In this document: in pieces, positions 56,301-64,000 of the stretch | Layout of the letters: each line of letters starts with the position of its first letter | How positions within the stretch are numbered: position 1 is the stretch's first letter | Position numbers and translations under genes: made by a program | Source: Biomphalaria glabrata | Taxonomy: Eukaryota; Mollusca; Gastropoda; Planorbidae | Assembly: GCF_947242115.1 (NCBI RefSeq) | Contig: NC_074725.1 | Span: forward strand, 12,162,511 to 12,226,510 | DNA length: 64,000 bases | Direction: 5' to 3' | The notes under the pieces: model-generated | Told to the model about the DNA's origin: nothing | Seen by the model: only the letters and a program-made list of their open reading frames with translations | Database searches by the model: none

Positions 56301-56631
56301 TTAATTTTATTTGTCTGATTATCTTGAATTTCTGCAGCTTAAATCTTGGAAGATGATGTTGATATTGGCCATCAATCTTGTCCACATCATTGTTTCTGGC
56401 TCAGATCAGTTCATCGCTCATGTACTTCAGGGGAGAGGCACCAACTTTCAAAATGCACGCAACATAGGCCTGATGATCCCAGATGTGCTGCACATCATCA
56501 TACCAGCTCTAGAATTTTATAGACTGATAGTCCGAAGTGAGGTACCCTTTTCTGATCTGTGTTATAAGGAGGAGGTAATCCTCTTCATATTGTTTATAAC
56601 GATAGGGACCTTGTTTGGTAGAATTTTGTAA
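47279..56631 (+). CDS. Multi-exon gene for an unrecognised multi-pass membrane protein
   Basis: Four exons read on: 47279-47337, 47914-48086, 49325-49550 and 56338-56631. Donors are GTAAG, GTAAG and GTGAAC; acceptors end in TAG, CAG and CAG. Exons 1 to 3 join in phase and give 152 residues ([13 protein letters not shown] at the start). There is one membrane segment at about 58-76, a loop with the glycosylation sequon N94-S95-T96 and a second segment at about 101-121, followed by an aromatic stretch ([12 protein letters not shown]). Exon 4 gives 97 residues with three hydrophobic segments ([16 protein letters not shown], then [14 protein letters not shown], then [15 protein letters not shown]) and then stop. 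Exon 3 leaves two bases of a codon while exon 4 starts a codon, so at least one exon of 3n+1 bases must lie between them; I could not find it. I do not recognise the family. Confidence 0.75.
47914..48086 (+). CDS. Membrane-protein gene, exon 2
   Basis: Follows the acceptor GCAGTAG and ends before GTAAGT in phase 1. It encodes a charged segment ([20 protein letters not shown]) and the first membrane helix ([17 protein letters not shown]). Confidence 0.75.
48296..48335 (+). repeat. SINE A 3' tail in intron 2
   Basis: GATTGCAAGGTCTGATAGGA, then GAACTTCACTTTTAA, equals the 3' end of SINE A. Only the tail is present. Confidence 0.45.
48738..48862 (+). repeat. SINE B, worn copy in intron 2
   Basis: GGCTGCATGGTCATG, then GCACTGGACTGTCATC, then TTTAATTCTGTAAGGAACAT and CCAAAACATGG. 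These align with the head and tail of the SINE B copy at 14.87 kb, with the middle shortened. Confidence 0.6.
49325..49550 (+). CDS. Membrane-protein gene, exon 3
   Basis: Follows TTTTTTGTGCAG and ends before GTGAAC in phase 2. It encodes [20 protein letters not shown], the second membrane helix and an aromatic segment ending [11 protein letters not shown]. It is the best-conserved-looking part of the gene. Confidence 0.8.
49953..50200 (-). repeat. SINE A copy in intron 3
   Basis: Same body as the 46.2-kb copy (CATTAGAGCTGGATGTACTC, AGAGGCACCCTAAAGATCCT, CAACTGCCTTTACTTTTCCC) in the same minus orientation. The tRNA-like head is worn. A C-run/G-run pair lies just left of it at 49811-49849. 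Confidence 0.75.
50201..51689. other. Intron 3, left part
   Basis: AT-rich. It holds repeat F copy 3 at 50965-51022. A 113-codon minus-strand frame (51110-51451) has no recognisable domain and an AT-driven composition. No exon fitting the missing part of the membrane protein was found. Confidence 0.5.
50965..51022. repeat. Repeat F, copy 3
   Basis: GTAGGACATAATCATCTTCT, then TTTTTGAAGTAACGTCTGTA, then TTATATAAGATAAGAT. It is almost identical to the copy at 25.66 kb. Confidence 0.65.
51690..51976 (-). repeat. LTR copy (3' LTR of the fossil)
   Basis: 287 bases aligning without gaps to 55563-55849. Its inner end is the dinucleotide pair expected of an LTR. A purine-rich tract (AAGGAGGGGGCAG on the minus strand) directly precedes it inside the element. 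Confidence 0.9.
55271..55288 (-). other. Primer-binding site of the fossil (tRNA-Leu type)
   Basis: On the minus strand TGGTGTCAGAAGTGGGAT lies one base inside the 5' LTR. It is complementary to the usual 3' end of eukaryotic tRNA-Leu (TCCCACTNCTGACACCA). Confidence 0.75.
55290..55849 (-). repeat. LTR copy (5' LTR of the fossil)
   Basis: 560 bases beginning TGTTACGAATC and ending TTTATAACA on the plus strand, so TG...CA ended on either strand. A TATA-like TATATA lies within (about 55583). Confidence 0.9.
55850..56337. other. Intron 3, right part
   Basis: AT-rich with a C run at 55928-55940. No exon is seen. It ends in the acceptor GAATTTCTGCAG of exon 4. Confidence 0.5.
56338..56631 (+). 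CDS. Membrane-protein gene, exon 4 (terminal)
   Basis: Follows TTTCTGCAG and encodes [20 protein letters not shown], then [20 protein letters not shown] and a last hydrophobic segment, then TAA. The hydrophobic segments and the smooth open frame support a real exon. Its entry phase is 0. Confidence 0.75.
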   Translation, partial: LKSWKMMLILAINLVHIIVSGSDQFIAHVLQGRGTNFQNARNIGLMIPDVLHIIIPALEFYRLIVRSEVPFSDLCYKEEVILFILFITIGTLFGRIL

Positions 56632-57270
56632 CTGTCCTTTCTTCATCAAAAGTTTTGTGTTAAAGAAAAAAGCATTTAAATATTTTTATAGTTTCGGATG
56701 AAATACCATAAATGTCTCCTTTTTTAATGTAATCGATTATTTGTAAACCATTTTTTGAAACTGTTAATTAATTTCATGTACATAATTCAAAATAGTTTTC
56801 TTTTGTACTGTTGTTACATTCAATACAGAATGTACTATTTATGGAGCAAGTGTGATTAAAAAGTGTGACTAATTTTTTAAAGTGAAAAAGTTTTGTAAAT
56901 AATTAACAACTACAATATCTTTTGTTAGGATATTAATGTCATTGAGACATTTTTCATATTATTATTTTACTAATTGATGCCAGTAGAATAATACTGTAAA
57001 CTAGTGTACATGATGCTTGCAAATTATCAGTCATGTGTGTCTGTATTCATATTTACATAATATAAAAACACAAGAAGATCTGAAAATGTGAAGACTATTA
57101 TTATGATCTTTGCCATTGTTGACTTTCATCATTTGACTCAACATTTACAATGGCCTTATGATATTAGACTATGGCAAAAATTTAAGTGAAAAACTTTTGG
57201 CTACTTGATTTTTGAGTCCTGATGTGGAGACTAGGATTTCTGAACATCTCTTTTGAGTTCACTCAGCTCT
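56632..57270. other. 3' UTR and AT-rich spacer
   Basis: An ATTAAA near 56853 could serve as the polyadenylation signal. Nothing else is seen. Confidence 0.4.
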
Positions 57271-57275
57271 TAGGT

Positions 57276-57548
57276 TACAAAAATAGTTCCACTTTCTGAC
57301 ATTGCAATCCATAGATGATGTAAAGGTCATCTGTTACTATGGCCTATGATTAATGAGGGTGTCGTGGGGCCAGCACAATGATCAACTGCCTTTACTTTCC
57401 CCAACTAATGTCAGTTGCCCATCAGAGTTGGGTGGACACAGGGACACCCTAAGAATCCTGAAGTTCAAAATCCCAGTCTTCACTAAGATTTGAACCCAAG
57501 AGCCTCAGTTGGAAGCCAAGTGCATTACCACTCAGCCACCACATCCTG
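57276..57548 (-). repeat. tRNA-derived SINE A, near-complete
   Basis: On the minus strand: GTGGCTGAGTGGTAATGCAC (A box), a B-box-like GGTTCAAATC, then the family body (GTGTCCCTGTGTCCACCCAA, CATAGTAACAGATGACCTTT). It is diverged from the 46.2-kb copy. Confidence 0.8.
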
Positions 57549-58900
57549 CAGTTAAGAGAAATGGACTTGTGTAAATGATGTGTGCTAAAGAATATTGAAA
57601 AGGTTGAAAAACTCTTTGTGTATTTAATCTGATTGGCCCAAAAAGTAAATGCATTAGAGCTAATTTCTGTGATAAAATGGTATGCACAAAGTCCCCTGTT
57701 CTAATGTTTTACAGTTAGGGACACAAGTGATCTGCCCACTAGTTCTCTCCATTTCTTTCTGTTTCTTGCACATTTACAAGATGCTTATTACAAGTGTGCA
57801 TGGCCCTTGATCCATGCCTCTTGGATTCAAAGCTCAAGATTGAAAAGTTGGTACTGGTAGCTATAATCTCCCTTACCATCAACCACATTATTTAATTATG
57901 TCATACATTTTGGATCATGTATTACTGCATTCTTAAATAGCTGAAGTCATTTTATGTTTCTAAGATAACATTGGTGCGTTTACGAGTCAACTAAATATAA
58001 GCTGTATTATTGCTATCATTATTGAAAATTTAATCTATTTTATGTTATTTGTAGTTGCTAGTGATGCAGCTGTAGCTAATTAACTAATTAACCTTATTTA
58101 ATTTTTTATATTTTTTTTTTGTTATTGTTTTCATATACAAATTAACTTACCTATCATTCCAACAAATTAATTTTAGTTCGCTTTTATTTATTTATATACA
58201 ATTACTGGTAATAAAAAGAAGATTGATTTTTTGTAGTTGATAGTCATACAAAGCTAGTTTGGGGGAAGGGTGTTTCAACTGTATAAAAAATGAGTTACTC
58301 AACATTCCATTATGACAAATTTGTGTGTGTTTTGTATTTATATGTAAATAATGGAACATAGATGTCAAGCAACAGTTGTGAACTATTCTACACACATGGA
58401 GTCTACTCATTACTGACTTCATCTAACATTTTATATGTTTATTTTAGAATACATTTATCATTATCATCATTCACTTATACACTTATACACAAGAATGTTA
58501 GTCATAAATTTTATGTATGTACCTGAGATAGTTGTTGACACTGTACTGAAATACTGCAGTAAAGTTTTAAGTTTGCTTAAGATATTGTTTTGTATTCACT
58601 TCAATTTATCTTTTGATCCAAGTACCACAATTGATGACAATAGACATGCTGTGATGCCTACCAATCATGAAAAAGCCATGTGCCCAGATTTGGAAATAGT
58701 ATTTAGTCAATTTCAACAAAGTGTTGGCTTAAAGTTGTTGATAAGGCTTAGGGGCTACTGCTGTGTTAATTAGGCTTTAATAATTGCTGCTACTTTAATT
58801 AGGTTTAAGAGTGCTATATTAATTAAGCTTGGGGTTATTGCTATGTTTCGATTTGTTAGGATATAAAAGATTAGTCCAATAATCTATCTTGTATAGGGTA
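57549..58900. other. AT-rich intergenic spacer
   Basis: No supported gene. The 112-codon frame at 58435-58773 has no recognisable domain or flanking splice signals. Confidence 0.55.
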
Positions 58901-58904
58901 TCTT

Positions 58905-59092
58905 TCATACTATAAGCATGCTCAGTGCGCTTAGGCCCAGTTACTTTTTTGCAGACAAGAGGGGCAGGGGAGAGGATATCTAGGAAAAGTTTTTGTGCTA
59001 AATTCAGGTGCTCGGCAATCATAAATCAGCTCAAGTCAGGATTCGAACTTGAGTCCCTTTAGTAGGTACTCAACCACACTTCCCACCTTAGT
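58905..59092 (-). repeat. SINE C, worn copy
   Basis: Shares TATAAGCATGCTCAGTGCGC, GGATATCTAGGAAAA, then GGATTCGAACTTGAGTCCCT and CAACCACACTTCCCACC with the other SINE C copies. The tRNA-like head is on the minus strand. Confidence 0.65.
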
Positions 59093-59365
59093 GTAAAAAA
59101 AAATGTGCTTCAATTCAAATGCTAAATACCGAGTGACACTTTGTTATGGTTCCCTGTTGACATTGGCGTCGTGAAAGTTGCATAATGGATCATTGGGTTC
59201 ACAAAGGACCTTTGAATTTAAAAACAACAACAGAAGGTTGAATTATACCGAAGAGCAGGAATTTATTTTTGCTTTCAAGTAAAAAAAAATCTTCAATTGG
59301 ATTGATATCCTGTATTGCGAATTCATTTCACTCCAAACACGAACGAAAGACAAGCTGGCTTATAT
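59093..59365. other. Spacer
   Basis: No gene or named repeat is seen. Confidence 0.4.
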
Positions 59366-59372
59366 CACATTA

Positions 59373-59804
59373 GCCGTTAGCCAAATAGCCCTAGAAAACC
59401 TGCTTCGTCTAGAAGAGCGGCTATTGGATACCTATAGGTATCACACCAGCCGTTAGCCAAGTAGCCCTAGAAAACCTGCTTCGTCTAGAAGAGCGGCTAT
59501 TGGATACCTATAGGTATCATACCAGCCGTTAGCTAAGTAGCCCTAGAAAACCTGCTTCGTCTAGAAGAGCGGCTATTGGATACCTATAGGTATCATACCA
59601 GCCGTTAGCCAAGTAGCCCTAGAAAACCTGCTTCGTCTAGAAGAGCGGCTATTGGATACCTATAGGTATCATTCCAGCCGTTAGCCAAGTAGCCCTAGAA
59701 AACCTGCTTCGTCTAGAAGAGCGGCCATCGGATACCTATAGGTATCATACCAGCCGTTAGCCAAGTAGCCCTAGAGAACCTGCTTCGTCTAGACTCAATT
59801 CTAG
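59373..59804. repeat. 76-bp tandem array, about 5.7 units
   Basis: GCCGTTAG starts at 59373, 59449, 59525, 59601, 59677 and 59753, an exact 76-base period. The units are nearly identical. Each holds the perfect 16-base palindrome GATACCTATAGGTATC. Each can also form a hairpin: TAGCC and CTAGA on one arm pair with TCTAG and GGCTA on the other, around the loop AAACCTGCTTCG. There are no coding frames. Confidence 0.95.
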
Positions 59805-61080
59805 GGAGGGTTAGATGGACTAACGGGAGTTGAATTTGTTAACTTTCAAAACCACCAAATGTCTTCTGGTCGAATATAGTGTGGCAGAGCTAGCCTGCCC
59901 TTCGAAGATCAATTCAATAGCACTGCGTAACTAGGCACCCACTATCAAGCTCTAAGCTCATAGTCATAACCTTTTTAGAGAACTATCTCTATCCCATGCA
60001 TGGAATCGCTCATTCCCCCTCCCGGTCGCATTGCTTCATCTTGAAAGAGCGACGGCTTAGAATTGATCCATATGCAAAGTGAAAAGCTATGCTCCCCCCC
60101 CCCCCCCCAAAAAAAAAAAAGAATCAGAAGAATACACTGAAGATATCGATTAGTTTGTACCTGGAGTTGTTTCTACCCACCTGTTTCCACCAAACAGTTC
60201 GTTGCACTTAGCGAGCTGTTCACGTCTGCGTTTAAGCGCCATTTTTTTAACAGCCATTAGGCTATACGTGTATTGACTAAAAGAGGTCATATCACGCACA
60301 TAATACCCCCCCCCCCAAACAATAAGCATGTGACCTAATTGTAGATCGGAGGACGTATTCTGTTTCTGATGTGTCTAAATGATAAATGGGACTGACTAGA
60401 CGACAGATGAACGTGGGACAGAGAAAGTTTGTCGTTGTTACAATGTTGACAAGGGTAGATCTAGATCTCAAAACTTTATTATGAAAAGATTCATTGCAAC
60501 TAGATTCTAGATCTACAAATGTAGTAATGTGCGGACTAATTTAAAAAAAAAAATCATGCATAGATCCAGATCTATCTAGAAACTATTTGCTCTTGTATTC
60601 CCTTTAACAAAGAAATTAGATTATTTTAAACGATCACATCATCACATCTAGATCAGTCCTTTAAAAAAAAAAATCCACATTTCTGTCGCCGAATTCGAAA
60701 CATAATCTCTTAGCGATGTTGAGGAAGTTATGTTAGAGAGTATAATTTTCCCTCGTGTCAAGTAGCTTAGTGATGGGGGTGGGCGAGTCTATTTGTTGAT
60801 GCAGTGAAACGGGCCAAAGTACTCGACAACTAAAGCAAAAAAAAAAAGACGGTCTATGTTTAAACTCGAAGTCTAGATAAAAGAAAAAAAAAAAGACAAT
60901 GCAATGATAATGTAGGCTAATTTAAGATCCGAATCTAAGCTAACGCTTTTTTTTTAAAGCGATGAGAATAGTCATACGTGGCTGAGAACATTGATTGATG
61001 TTTTGGACACAACCTGACATTACTTGGATATAGTTTGCAATGTAGGTAAGTAGAGACATGTAGTTTATTTAATACAGCGT
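59805..61080. other. Spacer downstream of the 76-bp array
   Basis: No gene. A C-run/A-run junction lies at 60092-60120, another C run near 60306-60315, and a small AGATCTAG patch near 60455-60475. The 60.9-61.1 kb part is AT-rich. Confidence 0.5.
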
Positions 61081-61084
61081 TTCT

Positions 61085-62632
61085 GACATCATATAGGTGT
61101 ATGTTTAACATGTTTTCACCTTACTGTATGTTTAACATATCCCACGTCGCACTGTTTAACATATCCTCAAATAGCTCTGTTTAATAGATCCTCACACCGA
61201 TCTGTTTAATATATCCTCACACCGATCTGTTTAACATTTTTACCATATCCTTACAAAACTCTGTTAAACATATCCTTACAAAACTCTGTTAAACATACCA
61301 TTACCACGCTCTATGTTCAACATATCCTTACATCAATCTGTTTAACATGTCCTTGCAACGCTCAACATATCCCTGTATCATATAAGAAGAAGAAGAAGCA
61401 CTCTATTTAACATATCCTTAAACACTCTTCAAAATATCCTTATAACTCTCTATTTTAACATATCCTTACAATACCTGTATTCTATGTTTAACAAATCTAT
61501 ATGTTTAACATTTCCTTCCATTATGTTTGCCATATCCTTACATCACTAGTTTAACATCTAGTCTCTGCACTCTATGTTTAACATCTATTCTCTTCAACTA
61601 TGTTTAATATCTATTCTCTGCACTCTATGTTTAACATCTATTCTCTTCAACTATGTTTAACATCTATTCTCTGCACTCAATGTTAAACATCTGTTATCTG
61701 CACTCTTTGTTAAACATCTATTCTCTGCACTCTATATTAAACATCTATTCTCTGCACTCTATATTAAACATCTATTCTCTGCATTCTATATTAAACATCT
61801 ATTCATTCTATGCACTCTATATTAAACATCTATTCTCTGCACTCTATATTAAACATCTGTTCTCTGCATTCTATGTTAAACATCTATTCTCTGCATTCTA
61901 TATTAAACATCTATTCTCTGCATTCTATGTTAAACATCTATTCTCTGCACTCAATGTTAAACATCTATTCTCTGCCCTCTAAACATCTGTTATCTGCACT
62001 CTTTGTTAAACATCTATTCTCTGCACTCTATATTAAACATCTATTCTCTGCACTCTATATTAAACATCTATTCTCTGCATTCTATATTAAACATCTATTC
62101 ATTCTCTGCACTCTATATTAAACATCTATTCTCTGCACTCTATATTAAACATCTGTTCTCTGCATTCTATGTTAAACATCTATTCTCTGCACTCTATATT
62201 AAACATCTATTCTCTGCACTCTATATTAAACATCTATTCTCTGCACTCTATGTTAAACATCTATTCTCTGCACTCTATATTAAACATCTGTTCTCTGCAT
62301 TCTATGTTAAACATCTATTCTCTGCACTCTATATTAAACATCTATTCTCTGCATTCTATATTAAACATCTATTCTCTGCATTCTATGTTAAACATCTATT
62401 CTCTGCATTCTATGTTAAACATCTATTCTCTGCACTCTATATTTAACATCTATTCTCTGCACTCTATATTAAACATCTATTCTCTGCATTCTATGTTAAA
62501 CATCTATTCTCTGCATTCTATGTTAAACATCTATTCTCTGCACTCTATATTAAACATCTATTCTCTGCACTCTATATTAAACATCTATTCTCTGCACTCT
62601 ATGTTTAACATCTATTTTCTGCACTGTCTTTG
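61085..62632. repeat. 27-bp minisatellite with a degenerate left flank
   Basis: From about 61560 to 62632 the unit CATCTATTCTCTGCACTCTA plus TATTAAA (27 bases) repeats about 39 times with small variation. From 61085 to about 61560 looser relatives (TGTTTAACATATCCTTACA) of uneven length occur. Because 27 is a multiple of three, long frames arise that encode (NIYSLHSIL)n; these are not genes. A block of about 295 bases, marked by CTGTTATCTGCACTCTTTG and CTATTCATTCT, occurs twice (from about 61691 and 61986). Confidence 0.95.
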
Positions 62633-62789
62633 TTCATCTTTTAGCTCCATCTATTTATAACTTGCAATATCAGTGAAATATTCTTTTTTTTCTCTGCTTA
62701 CATATTATCTAGCATACTGCACGACTCAGGGCTGGGGCGTGTTTCCTTTTTACAAAACTTGTATCAACTCTTGTCTGTCTGGTAAAAAA

Positions 62790-63205
62790 GTTTGAACACG
62801 TTATTTCTCGGAGCCTTCACCCACACCCAATCTCGGATCAAGTTGAAACTTTGCACTATTATTAAGTGGCATAAACAAGACTTGACTCAATAAAAAAAAT
62901 CTTATTAGTTAATTAATTAATTACTGTCTATTACCTATTCTGTATAATAACTACAACAAAGATTGAACAAAGTATTCACAGATACGGCTAAATATTTAGG
63001 GTTTCTTTTTTTAGATAATTGAACACGTTTTATCCCCCACACCCATTTTCGGATCAAGTTGAAACTTTAAACAATTATTTATTGTACTTAACAAAACAAT
63101 AATCGATTTAAAATTATAATTATTTGGTTGTTATCGAATAATGAAAATAACTTCTACATTATTAGGAGACATAGCTGTAAGTGCAGAGTTATTTCCCTTC
63201 GATAA
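62790..63205. repeat. Repeat E, two adjacent copies
   Basis: GAACACGTTATTTC and ATCTCGGATCAAGTTGAAAC (62795-62850) recur as GAACACGTTTTATC and TTTTCGGATCAAGTTGAAAC (63020-63065). The second is followed by AAAATAACTTCTACATTATT and GCAGAGTTATTTCCCTT, also seen at 12.9 kb. The family is not identified. Confidence 0.7.
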
Positions 63206-64000
63206 TCTTTTTTTTTTCAATCAAAAAAGGATTTTTTAAAAAAAAATGTGACTTGTTCTTCTTTTTCTCTCTCTCCTTCTCGCTTCCCCGTCTCTCATCT
63301 AATAATGTCTCTCAATCCATCCCAGTCTCCCAAACTAACCGCCAACCTATCACAGCACGACATGGCATAAATTGTGCTGATGTGCCAAAAAAATTTGGGA
63401 GAAAAACAAATCTATTGCTTTTGACTATATCGTAAATATAGTACAAGTGATACTGTCCAACTTGACCATACAAGTTAATCGATTGCATGAAGAAAATATG
63501 AACACTACTGCTCTGACCTATGAACTGGGGAAACACTAGTTTAATGTAGTCACTCACTGGAGTATTCACTTCGTTATTGTCACTGACGAAAACCCACTAA
63601 TCGTGTAAGTGTCCAGAAAAGAGCTTCATTAAGTCACATGAGTTTAAATCCTGAATCCTCGTATATCCCCCACTTTGAGTGCTTTTTAAAAAAAAATATG
63701 ATAGTATTTTGTGTTTTCTTAAATGTGATCAGCAATATATATAATTTTAGATGAGGTCTCTAGCCAAAGGTTGGTGAACACAATCTTACACTGTTAAAGT
63801 AATTTTAAATTGAAGTACCGTATTCCCCTCTTATTTTTAGGAGATTTAAAAACATGCTATTGCCCCTATTACTGGTAATAACGTCGAACAAGTTTCAAAA
63901 ATTCGCTATGACGCTCGCGAAAGACACGCGACTTCTATGGATGGGGGTCTCTTACAATTATCTTTCTCGTGTTGAAGTTATTTTTTTTTTTTTAGTATAA
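63206..64000. other. Spacer at the right window edge
   Basis: Poly-T, poly-A and CT-rich stretches; no supported gene. The 84- and 85-codon frames overlap on opposite strands and have no recognisable domain. Confidence 0.5.

Noticed and set aside
58435-58773. 112-codon frame as a gene
   Set aside because: No recognisable domain, no splice or polyadenylation context, and AT-rich codons typical of chance frames here.
59373-59804. CRISPR-like array
   Set aside because: The units are plain head-to-tail copies without variable spacers, and the setting is eukaryotic.
59373-59804. Hammerhead ribozyme satellite
   Set aside because: Neither strand shows the CTGATGA and GAAA core in a workable arrangement.
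61653-62660. Overlapping frames of 103-163 codons encoding (NIYSLHSIL)n
   Set aside because: They exist only because the minisatellite unit is 27 bases. There is no start context, no splice signal and no domain.

Overview
The window looks like nuclear DNA of a gastropod mollusc, probably a planorbid snail (Biomphalaria/Bulinus type). This is an inference from the AT-rich background, long blocks built of words such as TCTAGA and AGATCT, several tRNA-derived SINE families, short LINE 3' ends and split genes. No database search was possible. Nothing bacterial, viral or organellar is present as a working unit.

Layout. 0-2 kb: a SINE head, a LINE 3' end and a 187-bp hAT-type MITE. 2.1-5.06 kb: one long uninterrupted reading frame (947 codons) for an ARAP-like Arf GTPase-activating protein with PH-PH-ArfGAP-PH-PH order that stops where relatives carry RhoGAP. 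5-13 kb: AT-rich spacer, then a transposon graveyard (LINE pieces, a decayed hAT copy, a fossil Ty3/gypsy integrase region, and a 2,016-bp TIR element with a perfect 8-bp target-site duplication and two internal tandem arrays). 13-17 kb: TCTAGA-rich DNA, a SINE and a LINE 3' end.

17.4-40.6 kb: three paralogous genes (two on +, one on -), each a single coding exon of 678-704 codons just behind a likely intron acceptor. They derive from a hAT-superfamily transposase with an N-terminal zinc finger. The third keeps all recognisable catalytic positions, the second has lost two and the first has lost most, yet all three frames are open. This is the most interesting feature of the window: a small local family of transposase-derived genes. 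Between the first and second lie further hAT, SINE and LINE copies and an unclassified 2.4-kb TIR element.

41-47 kb: TCTAGA-rich spacer, a LINE reverse-transcriptase remnant and a SINE. 47.2-56.6 kb: four exons of an unrecognised multi-pass membrane protein. Its third intron holds a young-looking but broken Ty3/gypsy fossil in antisense. Exon phases show that at least one exon between exons 3 and 4 is not visible. 57-64 kb: SINEs, a 76-bp tandem array with a perfect palindrome in each unit, a 27-bp minisatellite of about 1.5 kb, and more interspersed repeats.

The genes do not form an obvious pathway. The shared theme is domestication and accumulation of mobile DNA, mainly of the hAT superfamily.
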